A DNA stretch of 12,192 nt. Origin: Lachnospiraceae bacterium UBA7060. GTDB taxonomy: Bacteria > Bacillota > Clostridia > Lachnospirales > Lachnospiraceae. Shown piece by piece: positions 7,152 to 12,192 of the stretch. The stretch spans positions 7,187-19,378 of the forward strand of contig DLAA01000045.1 of NCBI GenBank assembly GCA_002493835.1, written 5' to 3'. Position 1 is the first letter of the stretch. Every line of letters starts with the position of its first letter. The notes beneath the pieces were generated by a model. The model made no database searches and had not been told where the DNA came from. It was given only the letters and a program-made list of their open reading frames with translations. Position numbers and translations under genes: made by a program.

Positions 7152-7886
7152 TTGTACACAGCGCAGCGCATTCAGACTCCTCGGATAACCGATATAGGGC
7201 AGACACTGTGAAATCACGTCAATCAAAAACTGCTTGTCATTGCCAATGCGCATATTTGCCGCCGCATGGCTTACAAGCTGGGGTTCACACCCACCCTGCG
7301 CCGCAAGGAAGCAGAACGTAATCATCTCCCTCTGTTTGTAATCAAGTCCGCTGCGGGTGTAATAATCCCCAAAGCAGTTGTCCGCAAGCCAGCGGTTGAT
7401 GTGGCGGCTTTCCTCCGACCCGGACTTGTAAAACTCCCTCATGCCCTCGCCAAAAATATCTACCTGCGCCTGAACCCCTTTCTCCAGACGGCTTTCCGTG
7501 GTGGTGCCTGCTTGCTCCGGCAGGGGAAGGGAAATGCCATGCTCTGCAAAAATCTCATTCACTGCCTTCAAAAACGGGAATACCCTGCCAATTCCCAAAT
7601 ACGCCACTGCCTGATAGACAATTTCCTTGATCTCCACCGGCGTTACGCCAAAATTCATCGCCGCCGGAACCATGCAATGAAATTCGTCTTTTGCCTGACA
7701 GCCGACCAGCGCTGCCAGGATTGCCATAAACCTCGTCTTATCATCCAAATCCCCCTGATGGATCACCTCATCAAAGGCAAAGTTATCGAACCGCTCGATG
7801 AACTCCGGGTCAGTCTCCAGAAATTTGGAAACATAGCCCGGAAACATTTTCTCATGGTACTCTTTTGAAAAATCCGTGATTGCCAT
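7134..7886 (-). CDS. Protein with two carboxymuconolactone decarboxylase (AhpD-like) domains
   Basis: A 250-residue, all-helical cytoplasmic protein with two carboxymuconolactone-decarboxylase-family repeats. Counting from the upstream Met at 7898, repeat 1 is about 36-115 (LAALVGCQAKDEFHCMVPAAMNFGVTP) and repeat 2 about 165-250 (FLAAQGGCEPQLVSHAAANMRIGN). The CxxC of true AhpD peroxidase partners is absent, although single cysteines occur in each repeat. Two-repeat members of this family are often found beside cupins and reductases in anaerobes, and a decarboxylase role is not established for them. I prefer ATG 7886: AAGGAG is 12 nt from it but directly abuts the other ATG at 7898. It is second in the first operon, just after the iron-sulfur flavoprotein gene. 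Role unknown; it may act on the same ring or lactone-like intermediate as the cupins. Confidence 0.92.
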   Translation of the reverse strand: MAITDFSKEYHEKMFPGYVSKFLETDPEFIERFDNFAFDEVIHQGDLDDKTRFMAILAALVGCQAKDEFHCMVPAAMNFGVTPVEIKEIVYQAVAYLGIGRVFPFLKAVNEIFAEHGISLPLPEQAGTTTESRLEKGVQAQVDIFGEGMREFYKSGSEESRHINRWLADNCFGDYYTRSGLDYKQREMITFCFLAAQGGCEPQLVSHAAANMRIGNDKQFLIDVISQCLPYIGYPRSLNALRCVQDVKDF

Positions 7887-7913
7887 AATTTTTTGCATCT
7901 CCTTTTCTTCACT

Positions 7914-8444
7914 TTAGACAGACTTTCCTGCCTCATAAGCCGCATTTAATGACGGATGCCGGTAGACATCCCCCTTGTCCCATGCGCCCGTTCCATATAT
8001 GACCTCTTTCTCCTCCGCACCCGGCAGGCAGCGCAGGAACCCACGAAGCCCGGCAAGCGTCCCATCCACTGCGGAATGCTCCGGATCCGCCGCCGTGACG
8101 ATAAAGTAAAATTTCTTGTCCTTAATTTCCTTGTGCCTTGGCAGGCACCGGTCAATCATAATCTTCATCTGTGCGCACATGGAATAGAAATACACGGGTG
8201 TTGCAAGGGCGATGATATCCGCATGGATCAGCTCCTCAATGATTTCCGTCATTCCATCATCTTTCACGCATCTGCCCGACTTCGTACAGCCATAACACGC
8301 GGTACACGGGCTGATGCCAAGCTCCGACAGCCTGATTTTCTTTCCCTCATGCCCAGCTTCTTTTGCCCCTTTCAAAAACTGGTCACACAGGACATCTGAA
8401 TTGCCGTCCTTACGGGGGCTTGAACTGATTGCCAATACCTTCAC
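7914..8444 (-). CDS. Iron-sulfur flavoprotein (NADPH-dependent FMN reductase family)
   Basis: A 176-residue flavodoxin-fold protein. The N-terminal FMN phosphate loop is SSSPRKDGNSDVL (7-19), and TPVYFYSMCAQMK (82-94) contacts the flavin. Between them a compact cysteine motif C47-x2-C50-x2-C53-x5-C59 matches the motif of Isf iron-sulfur flavoproteins, which bind a [4Fe-4S] cluster next to FMN and pass electrons one at a time from ferredoxin. The start is GTG (8444); AAGGAGGAG lies just upstream at 8452-8460 and no better in-frame ATG is nearby. It is the first gene of the first operon, about 60 nt downstream of the predicted transcription start. It is probably the electron-entry protein for the downstream Fe-S aldo/keto reductases (inference). 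Some members of the family only reduce flavins or quinones. Confidence 0.92.
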   Translation of the reverse strand: MKVLAISSSPRKDGNSDVLCDQFLKGAKEAGHEGKKIRLSELGISPCTACYGCTKSGRCVKDDGMTEIIEELIHADIIALATPVYFYSMCAQMKIMIDRCLPRHKEIKDKKFYFIVTAADPEHSAVDGTLAGLRGFLRCLPGAEEKEVIYGTGAWDKGDVYRHPSLNAAYEAGKSV

Positions 8445-8510
8445 TGAAATCTCCTCCTTGTCTTTCTTGAAAAGCCATACTTTTGTTTTGCTCCAATCCT
8501 TTATATTCCT

Positions 8511-8579
8511 ATTTTACGGACTCCACGGCTGCTTATCAATTCGATTTTCGGGGCTTATTGATAAGAAAATCTTATGCGA
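8511..8579 (-). promoter_or_regulatory. Promoter and LysR-type operator of first redox operon (copy 1)
   Basis: On the minus strand, -35 TTGATA (8534-8539) and -10 TAAAAT (8511-8516) are separated by exactly 17 bp, predicting a start near 8504. The upstream block 8534-8579 is the twin of 3377-3422. It contains the perfect dyad ATAAGAAAATCTTAT (8561-8575, T-N11-A, centred about -64) and a second perfect 8-bp inverted repeat, TTATCAAT/ATTGATAA (8533-8540, 8557-8564), that reaches the -35. Activation by the adjacent LysR protein is inferred from this geometry. Confidence 0.87.
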
Positions 8580-8607
8580 AATATTGTATTGTGTGGTATC
8601 CAAACAA

Positions 8608-8644
8608 TAGAAAGCCGCGCCACTGTTGTATGCAAAGACGCGGC
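8608..8644 (-). terminator. Probable terminator after lysR gene
   Basis: On the minus strand GCCGCGTC (8637-8644) pairs with GGCGCGGC (8614-8621) over 8 bp including one G-U pair. The 15-nt loop is followed by a short T-rich tract (TTTCTATTG). It lies 13 nt after the lysR stop. The large loop and interrupted T-run make it weaker than the terminator at 3438-3474, so some read-through into the redox operon is possible. Confidence 0.65.
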
Positions 8645-8657
8645 ATGAATTAACTTT

Positions 8658-9542
8658 TTAAGATGTAAATTTTGATTCCAACATTTCTGCAAAATCCTCT
8701 ATGTAGTATCCGGAATTATCCGCTTTCCAGAAAGCACAATATGTTCTGTAAAGCGGTTTCCCCCTGCGGGTAAGGATAAGCCTGTGAAGGGCGGCTGCAA
8801 ATCCCGGCTCATTCACTGCGCCTTCCACGGGCATGAAGCCTTTCCCACCCGATACCAGAAGACGGGCTTCCTCCAGGTTTTCCGCAAACACAAATTCCCC
8901 CCGTATCCCAATAATCTCCTGATAATAAGCCCGTTCATTTTCCTGCTGCTCCGGGGATGCCACCAAAATACATGGGGTATCCCTCAATGCAGTAATTTCT
9001 ACAGAAGATGCTAATGCCAGCGGATTCCTTGCCGCTATCTCTATGCAGCACTCCCTTTTTGCCATGATGTGGTTTTCGTATTCATCTGAGAAAGCACGTC
9101 TTTGGTCGCTTAAAACCAAATCGACTTTCCCGCCTTTTAACGCCTCATATAATTCTTCGTGGTTTCCAGTTATGATTTTGACAGGAATCTTTGGATACTT
9201 TTCCGAAAAATCTGAAATCGCCAGCCTAAACTCCTGCCCTACATAACCTTTGAGATAGCCGATGCGTATTCCTTCGTAATTCTGATTAGCTATGCGGGAT
9301 GTATCTGCACACAGTTTTTCAAAGTCCTCAATCAGCGAAACGCTTCTACGGTAAAAATGCTCTCCTGCAGACGTGAGTGAAAACTTTCTATTTTCACGTT
9401 GGATCAACTGTATGCCAAGTTCTTTTTCCAATGCCTGTATCTGCTGTGAAATGGCAGACTGTGAAATATGGCATTCCTCCGCAGCTTCCGTGAAGCTTTT
9501 GCAGCGGACTACCGCCTGGAAATATTTAATCTGCTTTATCAT
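8658..9542 (-). CDS. LysR-type transcriptional regulator of the redox cluster
   Basis: A 294-residue LysR-type regulator. The N-terminal winged helix-turn-helix (residues 1-60) reads KSFTEAAEECHISQSAISQQIQALEKELG, the usual DNA-reading region. The co-inducer-binding domain covers about 88-290. The start is ATG 9542 because GGAG lies 9 nt upstream; a second ATG five codons earlier (9557) has no ribosome site. The gene starts inside the last codons of the helix-turn-helix gene (17-nt overlap), so translation is probably coupled. Unlike many LysR genes it is not divergent from its target but lies upstream of it in the same direction. The nearest target promoter (8511-8579) and a second promoter at 3353-3422 share one LysR-type box, so it probably controls both units. 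Several cysteines occur (for example a CC pair in the effector domain), but redox sensing is not demonstrated. Confidence 0.95.
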   Translation of the reverse strand: MIKQIKYFQAVVRCKSFTEAAEECHISQSAISQQIQALEKELGIQLIQRENRKFSLTSAGEHFYRRSVSLIEDFEKLCADTSRIANQNYEGIRIGYLKGYVGQEFRLAISDFSEKYPKIPVKIITGNHEELYEALKGGKVDLVLSDQRRAFSDEYENHIMAKRECCIEIAARNPLALASSVEITALRDTPCILVASPEQQENERAYYQEIIGIRGEFVFAENLEEARLLVSGGKGFMPVEGAVNEPGFAAALHRLILTRRGKPLYRTYCAFWKADNSGYYIEDFAEMLESKFTS

Positions 9543-9735
9543 TGCATCTCGCTCCATTCTTTTTTATATTGCTTTTCAGCCTCATATCCTTTGGCTTGGC
9601 GGCTGACTTTGGTATCATCCAGATATGTCCGAAACGTATGACACCTTCGATTCGGTTCTCGCCGCATAGTTTCTGCACACGGCGTTCCGATATTTCCCAC
9701 TGTTCTGCTGTTTCCTTAACCGAAAAATACTCCAT
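9526..9735 (-). CDS. Small helix-turn-helix DNA-binding protein (HTH_17/excisionase-like)
   Basis: A 69-residue protein with an N-terminal MerR/excisionase-like helix-turn-helix: YFSVKETAEQWEISERRVQKLC (about residues 3-24), then NRIEGVIRFGHIWMIP, the usual wing of this small family, and a basic Lys/Arg-rich tail. Such proteins are common in mobile and accessory DNA of Lachnospiraceae-type bacteria; their targets are mostly unknown. The start is the ATG at 9735 with GGAGGG 7 nt upstream. The ATG at 9750 lacks a ribosome site and coincides with the predicted transcription start. It overlaps the start of lysR by 17 nt and is transcribed with it from a consensus promoter. It could regulate its own promoter or the divergent mobilization genes, or act in excision; the sequence does not decide. 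Confidence 0.85.
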   Translation of the reverse strand: MEYFSVKETAEQWEISERRVQKLCGENRIEGVIRFGHIWMIPKSAAKPKDMRLKSNIKKNGARCNDKAD

Positions 9736-9756
9736 CTGTTTTCCCTCCATTTTTCT

Positions 9757-9785
9757 ATTATATGCGGAGAAGCGAATAAAATCAA
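9757..9785 (-). promoter_or_regulatory. Sigma-A promoter for the helix-turn-helix/lysR transcript
   Basis: On the minus strand -35 TTGATT (9780-9785) and -10 TATAAT (9757-9762) are spaced by 17 bp. The predicted start near 9750 leaves the GGAGGG ribosome site almost at the 5' end of the transcript, supporting the start codon at 9735. A dyad TTATC-N5-GATAA (9792-9806, also a T-N11-A pattern) lies just upstream of the -35 and may be a regulator site. Confidence 0.85.
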
Positions 9786-9806
9786 GTGAATTTATCCTTT
9801 AGATAA

Positions 9807-9952
9807 CCTTAAAAAGAACAAGAATAGCAAGCACTGCCCGTGTCCGGACACACGGGCGAAATTTCCCATGCCTGCCGCCCGCATGATGAAATTTCCACAG
9901 GGAAGTATCCCTAACCCTCTTTGATTTTCTTTCCGTTTTTTCTCTGCCAGCC
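9807..9952. other. Non-coding divergent region with hairpins and repeats (candidate oriT or control site)
   Basis: No gene is seen between the divergent helix-turn-helix and mobC promoters. It holds a perfect 8-bp inverted repeat (9836-9843 with 9850-9857, loop CCGGAC), two direct copies of GAAATTTCC (9858-9866, 9888-9896), CATGC/GCATG arms between them, and a small hairpin AGGGA-AGTA-TCCCT (9899-9912). Relaxase origins of transfer usually lie just upstream of mobC and contain such inverted repeats, so this is a candidate oriT. No nic site can be identified by eye. Confidence 0.45.
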
Positions 9953-9981
9953 TTGACCTTTACCAGCAGATTTGCTACAAT
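9953..9981 (+). promoter_or_regulatory. Sigma-A promoter of mobC-relaxase operon
   Basis: TTGACC (9953-9958) and TACAAT (9976-9981) are separated by exactly 17 bp. The predicted start near 9988 coincides with the ATG at 9987, ruling that out as the mobC start and giving a leader of about 110 nt before the ATG at 10098. Confidence 0.85.
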
Positions 9982-10031
9982 AATACATGGGTAATTTTAT
10001 CCAAAAAGCAACTGAACAGACACGAAACCAG

Positions 10032-10067
10032 ACTGTTGTAAACCGGACAATTTACAGCAGTTTTTTT
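10032..10067 (+). terminator. Terminator-like hairpin in mobC leader (possible attenuator)
   Basis: ACTGTTGTAAA (10032-10042) pairs with TTTACAGCAGT (10051-10061) over 11 bp with one G-U pair and an 8-nt loop CCGGACAA, followed by seven T (10061-10067). It lies between the promoter and mobC, so it could attenuate the mobilization genes. Alternatively it is part of oriT; MOBP origins often have an inverted repeat close to nic. Confidence 0.7.
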
Positions 10068-10097
10068 GTACCCAAAAACAGAAAGGAAGTATCAGAA

Positions 10098-10439
10098 ATG
10101 CCAAACAGGACACGCACCAATCGGAATGAATTTCACTTAGACGATAAAGAGCAGTTTATCCTTGACGAGAAGTTTAAACTGTCCGGCATGAATAGCAAAT
10201 CGGCTTTCCTCCGAAAGCTGATTCTCTACGGATATGTCTATGATGTGGATTACAGTTTTTTGCGGGAATACAATACGGAACTTGGACGGATCAGCTCCAG
10301 CTTAAACCAGATTGCAAAGAGGATTAACAGCACAAACCATGTCTATCAGGAAGATATGGACGAAGTAAAGGAGTTGATGAAACAGGTATGGCATACACAA
10401 AAATCCATGCTATCACAGCAACCGTTGATAAAGCGGTAG
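10098..10439 (+). CDS. mobC: MobC-family mobilization accessory protein
   Basis: A 113-residue MobC-family protein that helps the relaxase bind and open the transfer origin. Residues 9-48 resemble a ribbon-helix-helix DNA-binding segment (RNEFHLDDKEQFILDE, then SKSAFLRKLILYG). Residues about 60-95 carry the family signature LGRISSSLNQIAKRIN. The start is ATG 10098, where AAAGGAAG precedes it and similarity begins (MPNRTRTNRNEFHL). The longer frame from 9987 would start at the predicted transcription start and run through the leader hairpin. Its last 52 nt overlap the relaxase gene in another frame, so the two are probably translationally coupled. It functions in the cytoplasm at oriT as part of the relaxosome. 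Confidence 0.92.
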   Translation: MPNRTRTNRNEFHLDDKEQFILDEKFKLSGMNSKSAFLRKLILYGYVYDVDYSFLREYNTELGRISSSLNQIAKRINSTNHVYQEDMDEVKELMKQVWHTQKSMLSQQPLIKR

Positions 10440-11761
10440 CCTACATCTGCAACCCGGATAAAACAGACGAAAGCATCTACATTTCTTCCTATGCCTGTGC
10501 GCCGGAAACCGCAGCGATTGACTTCAAATATACCTTAGACCACTGCCGGGAAAACAGCCCCAACAAAGCCTACCATCTGATACAGGCTTTCGCTCCCGGA
10601 GAGGTCAGCTTTGAAGAAGCTCACCAGATAGGAAAAGAACTTGCCGACAAGGTTTTAGAAGGGAAATATTCTTATGTTGTCACCACACATATTGATAAAG
10701 GTCACGTCCATAACCACATCATTTTCTGTGCGGCGGACAATCTTGAACACGACAAATACCATGACTGTAAACAGACCTATTACCGCATCCGAAAATTGAG
10801 CGATGAACTGTGCAGCGAGCATAATCTTTCCGTCATTATCCCCGGCGGGGAACGTGGGAAAAAATACAACGAATGGCAGTCGGACAAAGACGGTACGGCA
10901 TGGAAAACGCAGATAAGGAAAGACATCAATGCCGCCATAAAGTCATCCTCCACCTATGAGGAATTTCTGTTACTGATGAAGGCAAAAGGCTATGAGATAA
11001 AAGGAGAGGTTTTTGGGGAAGATGCGCCAAAATATATCTCCTTCCGTCCGCTTGGGAAAGACCGTTTTGTGCGTGGCAGTGTGAAATCCCTCGGCAGGGA
11101 ATACACAAAAGAACGCATCAAAGAACGGATTGCATTAAAGAAGGAACGGAAAGCGGTTATCCCCAAACGGGATTATGCAAATCGGAAACTGATTGACACC
11201 TCTGATGAGAAATTCCAGAACAGTCCGGGACTGCAAAGGTGGGCAGCGATTGAGAATTTAAAGATTGCTGCACAGGCATACAATGAAGGTGGCTCTATGA
11301 AAGAACTGGAAGAAAAAATTGCCGCCACAGCCGCCACCGGGAAGGAAGCAAAACAGACTGTCCGCAAGTTAGAAAACCGCATCAAAGACCTTGCCGAAAT
11401 CATCAAATATGCGGAACAGTACAAAGCTAATAAGCAATATCATATTGCCTACAAGAAGTCCAAAAACCCTGACGCTTATTTCCGGAAACATGAGAGCCAG
11501 ATTATCCTCTATGGCGGCGCAAGGCGTATGCTGGAACAGGCGGGCATCTCCTTAAAAGGCTTGAATATCGACAAGCTGAAAGCAGAGTATCAGGAGCTGA
11601 CTGCACAGAAGAAAGAACTAACCGCCACCTATAAAAATTGTGAAAAAGAATTGAAATCCCTGAATCGGAAACTGGAGAACCTGAACGAGTATTTAGGGCA
11701 CTCAGAGCCGCAGAAAGACGCACAGGAACAGTCGGACAGGAATAACACCCCTTCCCGGTAA
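10388..11761 (+). CDS. MOBP-type relaxase/mobilization nuclease
   Basis: A 457-residue relaxase of the VirD2/MobA-like (Pfam Relaxase) family. It nicks one strand at oriT and leads it into the recipient through a type IV secretion channel, usually one supplied by another element. The N-terminal nuclease domain (1 to about 240) has a likely catalytic Tyr at 19 in AYICNPDKT and the metal-binding motif H101-x-D103-x2-H106-x-H108-x-H110 (HIDKGHVHNH). From about 295 to 445 it is rich in Lys/Glu heptad-like sequence, a probable coiled coil. It starts inside mobC (52-nt overlap). AAAGGAG lies 14 nt before the ATG, long for a ribosome site, which fits coupled translation. No coupling protein or secretion genes are visible, so the parent could be a mobilizable or a conjugative element. 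Nothing suggests truncation. Confidence 0.95.
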   Translation: MAYTKIHAITATVDKAVAYICNPDKTDESIYISSYACAPETAAIDFKYTLDHCRENSPNKAYHLIQAFAPGEVSFEEAHQIGKELADKVLEGKYSYVVTTHIDKGHVHNHIIFCAADNLEHDKYHDCKQTYYRIRKLSDELCSEHNLSVIIPGGERGKKYNEWQSDKDGTAWKTQIRKDINAAIKSSSTYEEFLLLMKAKGYEIKGEVFGEDAPKYISFRPLGKDRFVRGSVKSLGREYTKERIKERIALKKERKAVIPKRDYANRKLIDTSDEKFQNSPGLQRWAAIENLKIAAQAYNEGGSMKELEEKIAATAATGKEAKQTVRKLENRIKDLAEIIKYAEQYKANKQYHIAYKKSKNPDAYFRKHESQIILYGGARRMLEQAGISLKGLNIDKLKAEYQELTAQKKELTATYKNCEKELKSLNRKLENLNEYLGHSEPQKDAQEQSDRNNTPSR

Positions 11762-11807
11762 AAGGGAGCAGAATCGCCTTTTAAGAGCCTAAAAAAGCAC
11801 CGTGGAA

Positions 11808-11934
11808 ATGTGCATAACTCCCCATTCCGTCATGGACAACACCGTTCACAGGACATGGAAAAGCAAAGTGCAACTTTCCCACATCCTGCAAACAATGTTG
11901 CCCACAACTCTATAGGATAGGGAGTTATACACAT
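11808..11934. repeat. 15-bp inverted repeat carrying two DnaA-box matches
   Basis: ATGTGCATAACTCCC (11808-11822) and GGGAGTTATACACAT (11920-11934) are inverted copies differing at one base, 97 bp apart. Each contains a perfect TTATNCACA DnaA box (minus strand 11809-11817, plus strand 11925-11933). This could mark an element origin or protein-binding site; no replication gene is visible here. Confidence 0.6.
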
Positions 11935-12006
11935 TACGCACAGCGCCGACGCCTGCTAAATCCCACTCATCCATTCATACCTTTTATAAAAATCAAGAAA
12001 AAATCC

Positions 12007-12035
12007 TTGCAGACAAGACCATTTTCCTGTAATAT
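12007..12035 (+). promoter_or_regulatory. Possible promoter, rightward (upstream one)
   Basis: TTGCAG (12007-12012) and TAATAT (12030-12035) are 17 bp apart; an overlapping TATAAT (12033-12038) would need a 20-bp spacer. It reads toward the right edge and precedes a second, better promoter. Confidence 0.55.
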
Positions 12036-12093
12036 AATTTACAAATCCGCAAAAAAATAGGAGCGCCGAAGCACCCCCATTTCCTAAACCCTC

Positions 12094-12122
12094 TTGCAAA
12101 ATTCGCAGTGTTGGTTTATAAT
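12094..12122 (+). promoter_or_regulatory. Sigma-A promoter for a gene beyond the right edge
   Basis: TTGCAA (12094-12099) and a perfect TATAAT (12117-12122) are spaced by exactly 17 bp, predicting a start near 12129. At least 60 nt of leader without a start codon follow before the window ends. The gene it serves is not visible. Confidence 0.8.
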
Positions 12123-12192
12123 CATCTTAGAAGCCGAAGGATATTAGCGTGTCCGACGGTTGCACAATCGGAAACTTATAAAGCGTAAAAAA

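Larger units (their letters stand above)
11762..12192. other. Non-coding tail downstream of relaxase
   Basis: No open reading frame worth calling is seen on either strand over 431 bp. It contains a 15-bp inverted repeat with DnaA-box-like cores (11808-11822 and 11920-11934) and two plus-strand promoters reading toward the right edge (12007-12035, 12094-12122). A possible leader hairpin follows (TCCGA/TCGGA near 12149-12170). The sequence probably belongs to the control region of the next gene of the element, which is outside the window. Confidence 0.7.

Noticed and set aside
9836..9896. Short repeats considered as a CRISPR or iteron array
   Set aside because: Only two copies of a 9-bp repeat and one inverted repeat; no regular spacing and no cas or replication gene nearby.
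9987..10097. N-terminal extension of mobC from the ATG at 9987
   Set aside because: That ATG is at the predicted transcription start and the extension covers the leader hairpin; MobC similarity begins at the ATG at 10098 with a ribosome site.
11762..12192. Possible small gene or tRNA in the tail region
   Set aside because: No frame with a start, ribosome site and useful length was found, and no cloverleaf or CCA-type end was recognised.

Overview
The window looks like DNA from a low-to-mid GC, anaerobic Firmicute, most likely a gut Clostridia/Lachnospiraceae-type bacterium. The reasons are the strong AGGAGG-type ribosome sites, consensus sigma-A promoters, several Fe-S/flavin oxidoreductases typical of strict anaerobes, and a Firmicutes-type MobC/MOBP relaxase pair. 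The species cannot be named from the sequence alone. No rRNA, tRNA, CRISPR array or insertion sequence was seen.

Positions 1-9750 are all on the minus strand. Transcription starts with a small helix-turn-helix protein (9526-9735), whose end overlaps the start of a LysR-type regulator (8658-9542); a hairpin follows. A first redox operon (8444 down to 3489) then encodes an iron-sulfur flavoprotein, a double carboxymuconolactone-decarboxylase-domain protein, a short-chain dehydrogenase, an aldo/keto reductase with two Fe-S motifs, a cupin, and a second aldo/keto reductase with two Fe-S motifs. It ends in a strong terminator (3438-3474). A second unit starts right after it (3313 to beyond the left edge): flavodoxin, a lipoprotein carrying two cupin domains, a single-domain cupin, and a MATE efflux pump cut by the window edge.

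The most notable signal is regulatory. The promoters of the two units share a 46-bp block that is 45/46 identical (8534-8579 and 3377-3422). Each copy holds a perfect T-N11-A palindrome centred about 64-65 bp upstream of the predicted transcription start, plus an inverted repeat reaching the -35 box. This is the layout expected of a LysR-type operator, so both units probably form one regulon of the adjacent LysR protein. Together the genes look like an inducible system for an unidentified small, probably electrophilic or carbonyl/quinone-like molecule: reductases, four cupin domains of one family (two of them exported on a lipoprotein), and an efflux pump. The substrate is unknown.

Positions 9751-12192 carry the mobilization module of a mobile element on the plus strand: a divergent control region with hairpins and repeats (candidate oriT), a consensus promoter, a leader with a terminator-like hairpin, mobC (10098-10439), and a relaxase (10388-11761) overlapping it by 52 nt. 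A 431-bp non-coding tail follows, with two inverted DnaA-box-like sites and two promoters reading out of the window. Whether the redox cluster is cargo of that element or only its neighbour cannot be decided here.
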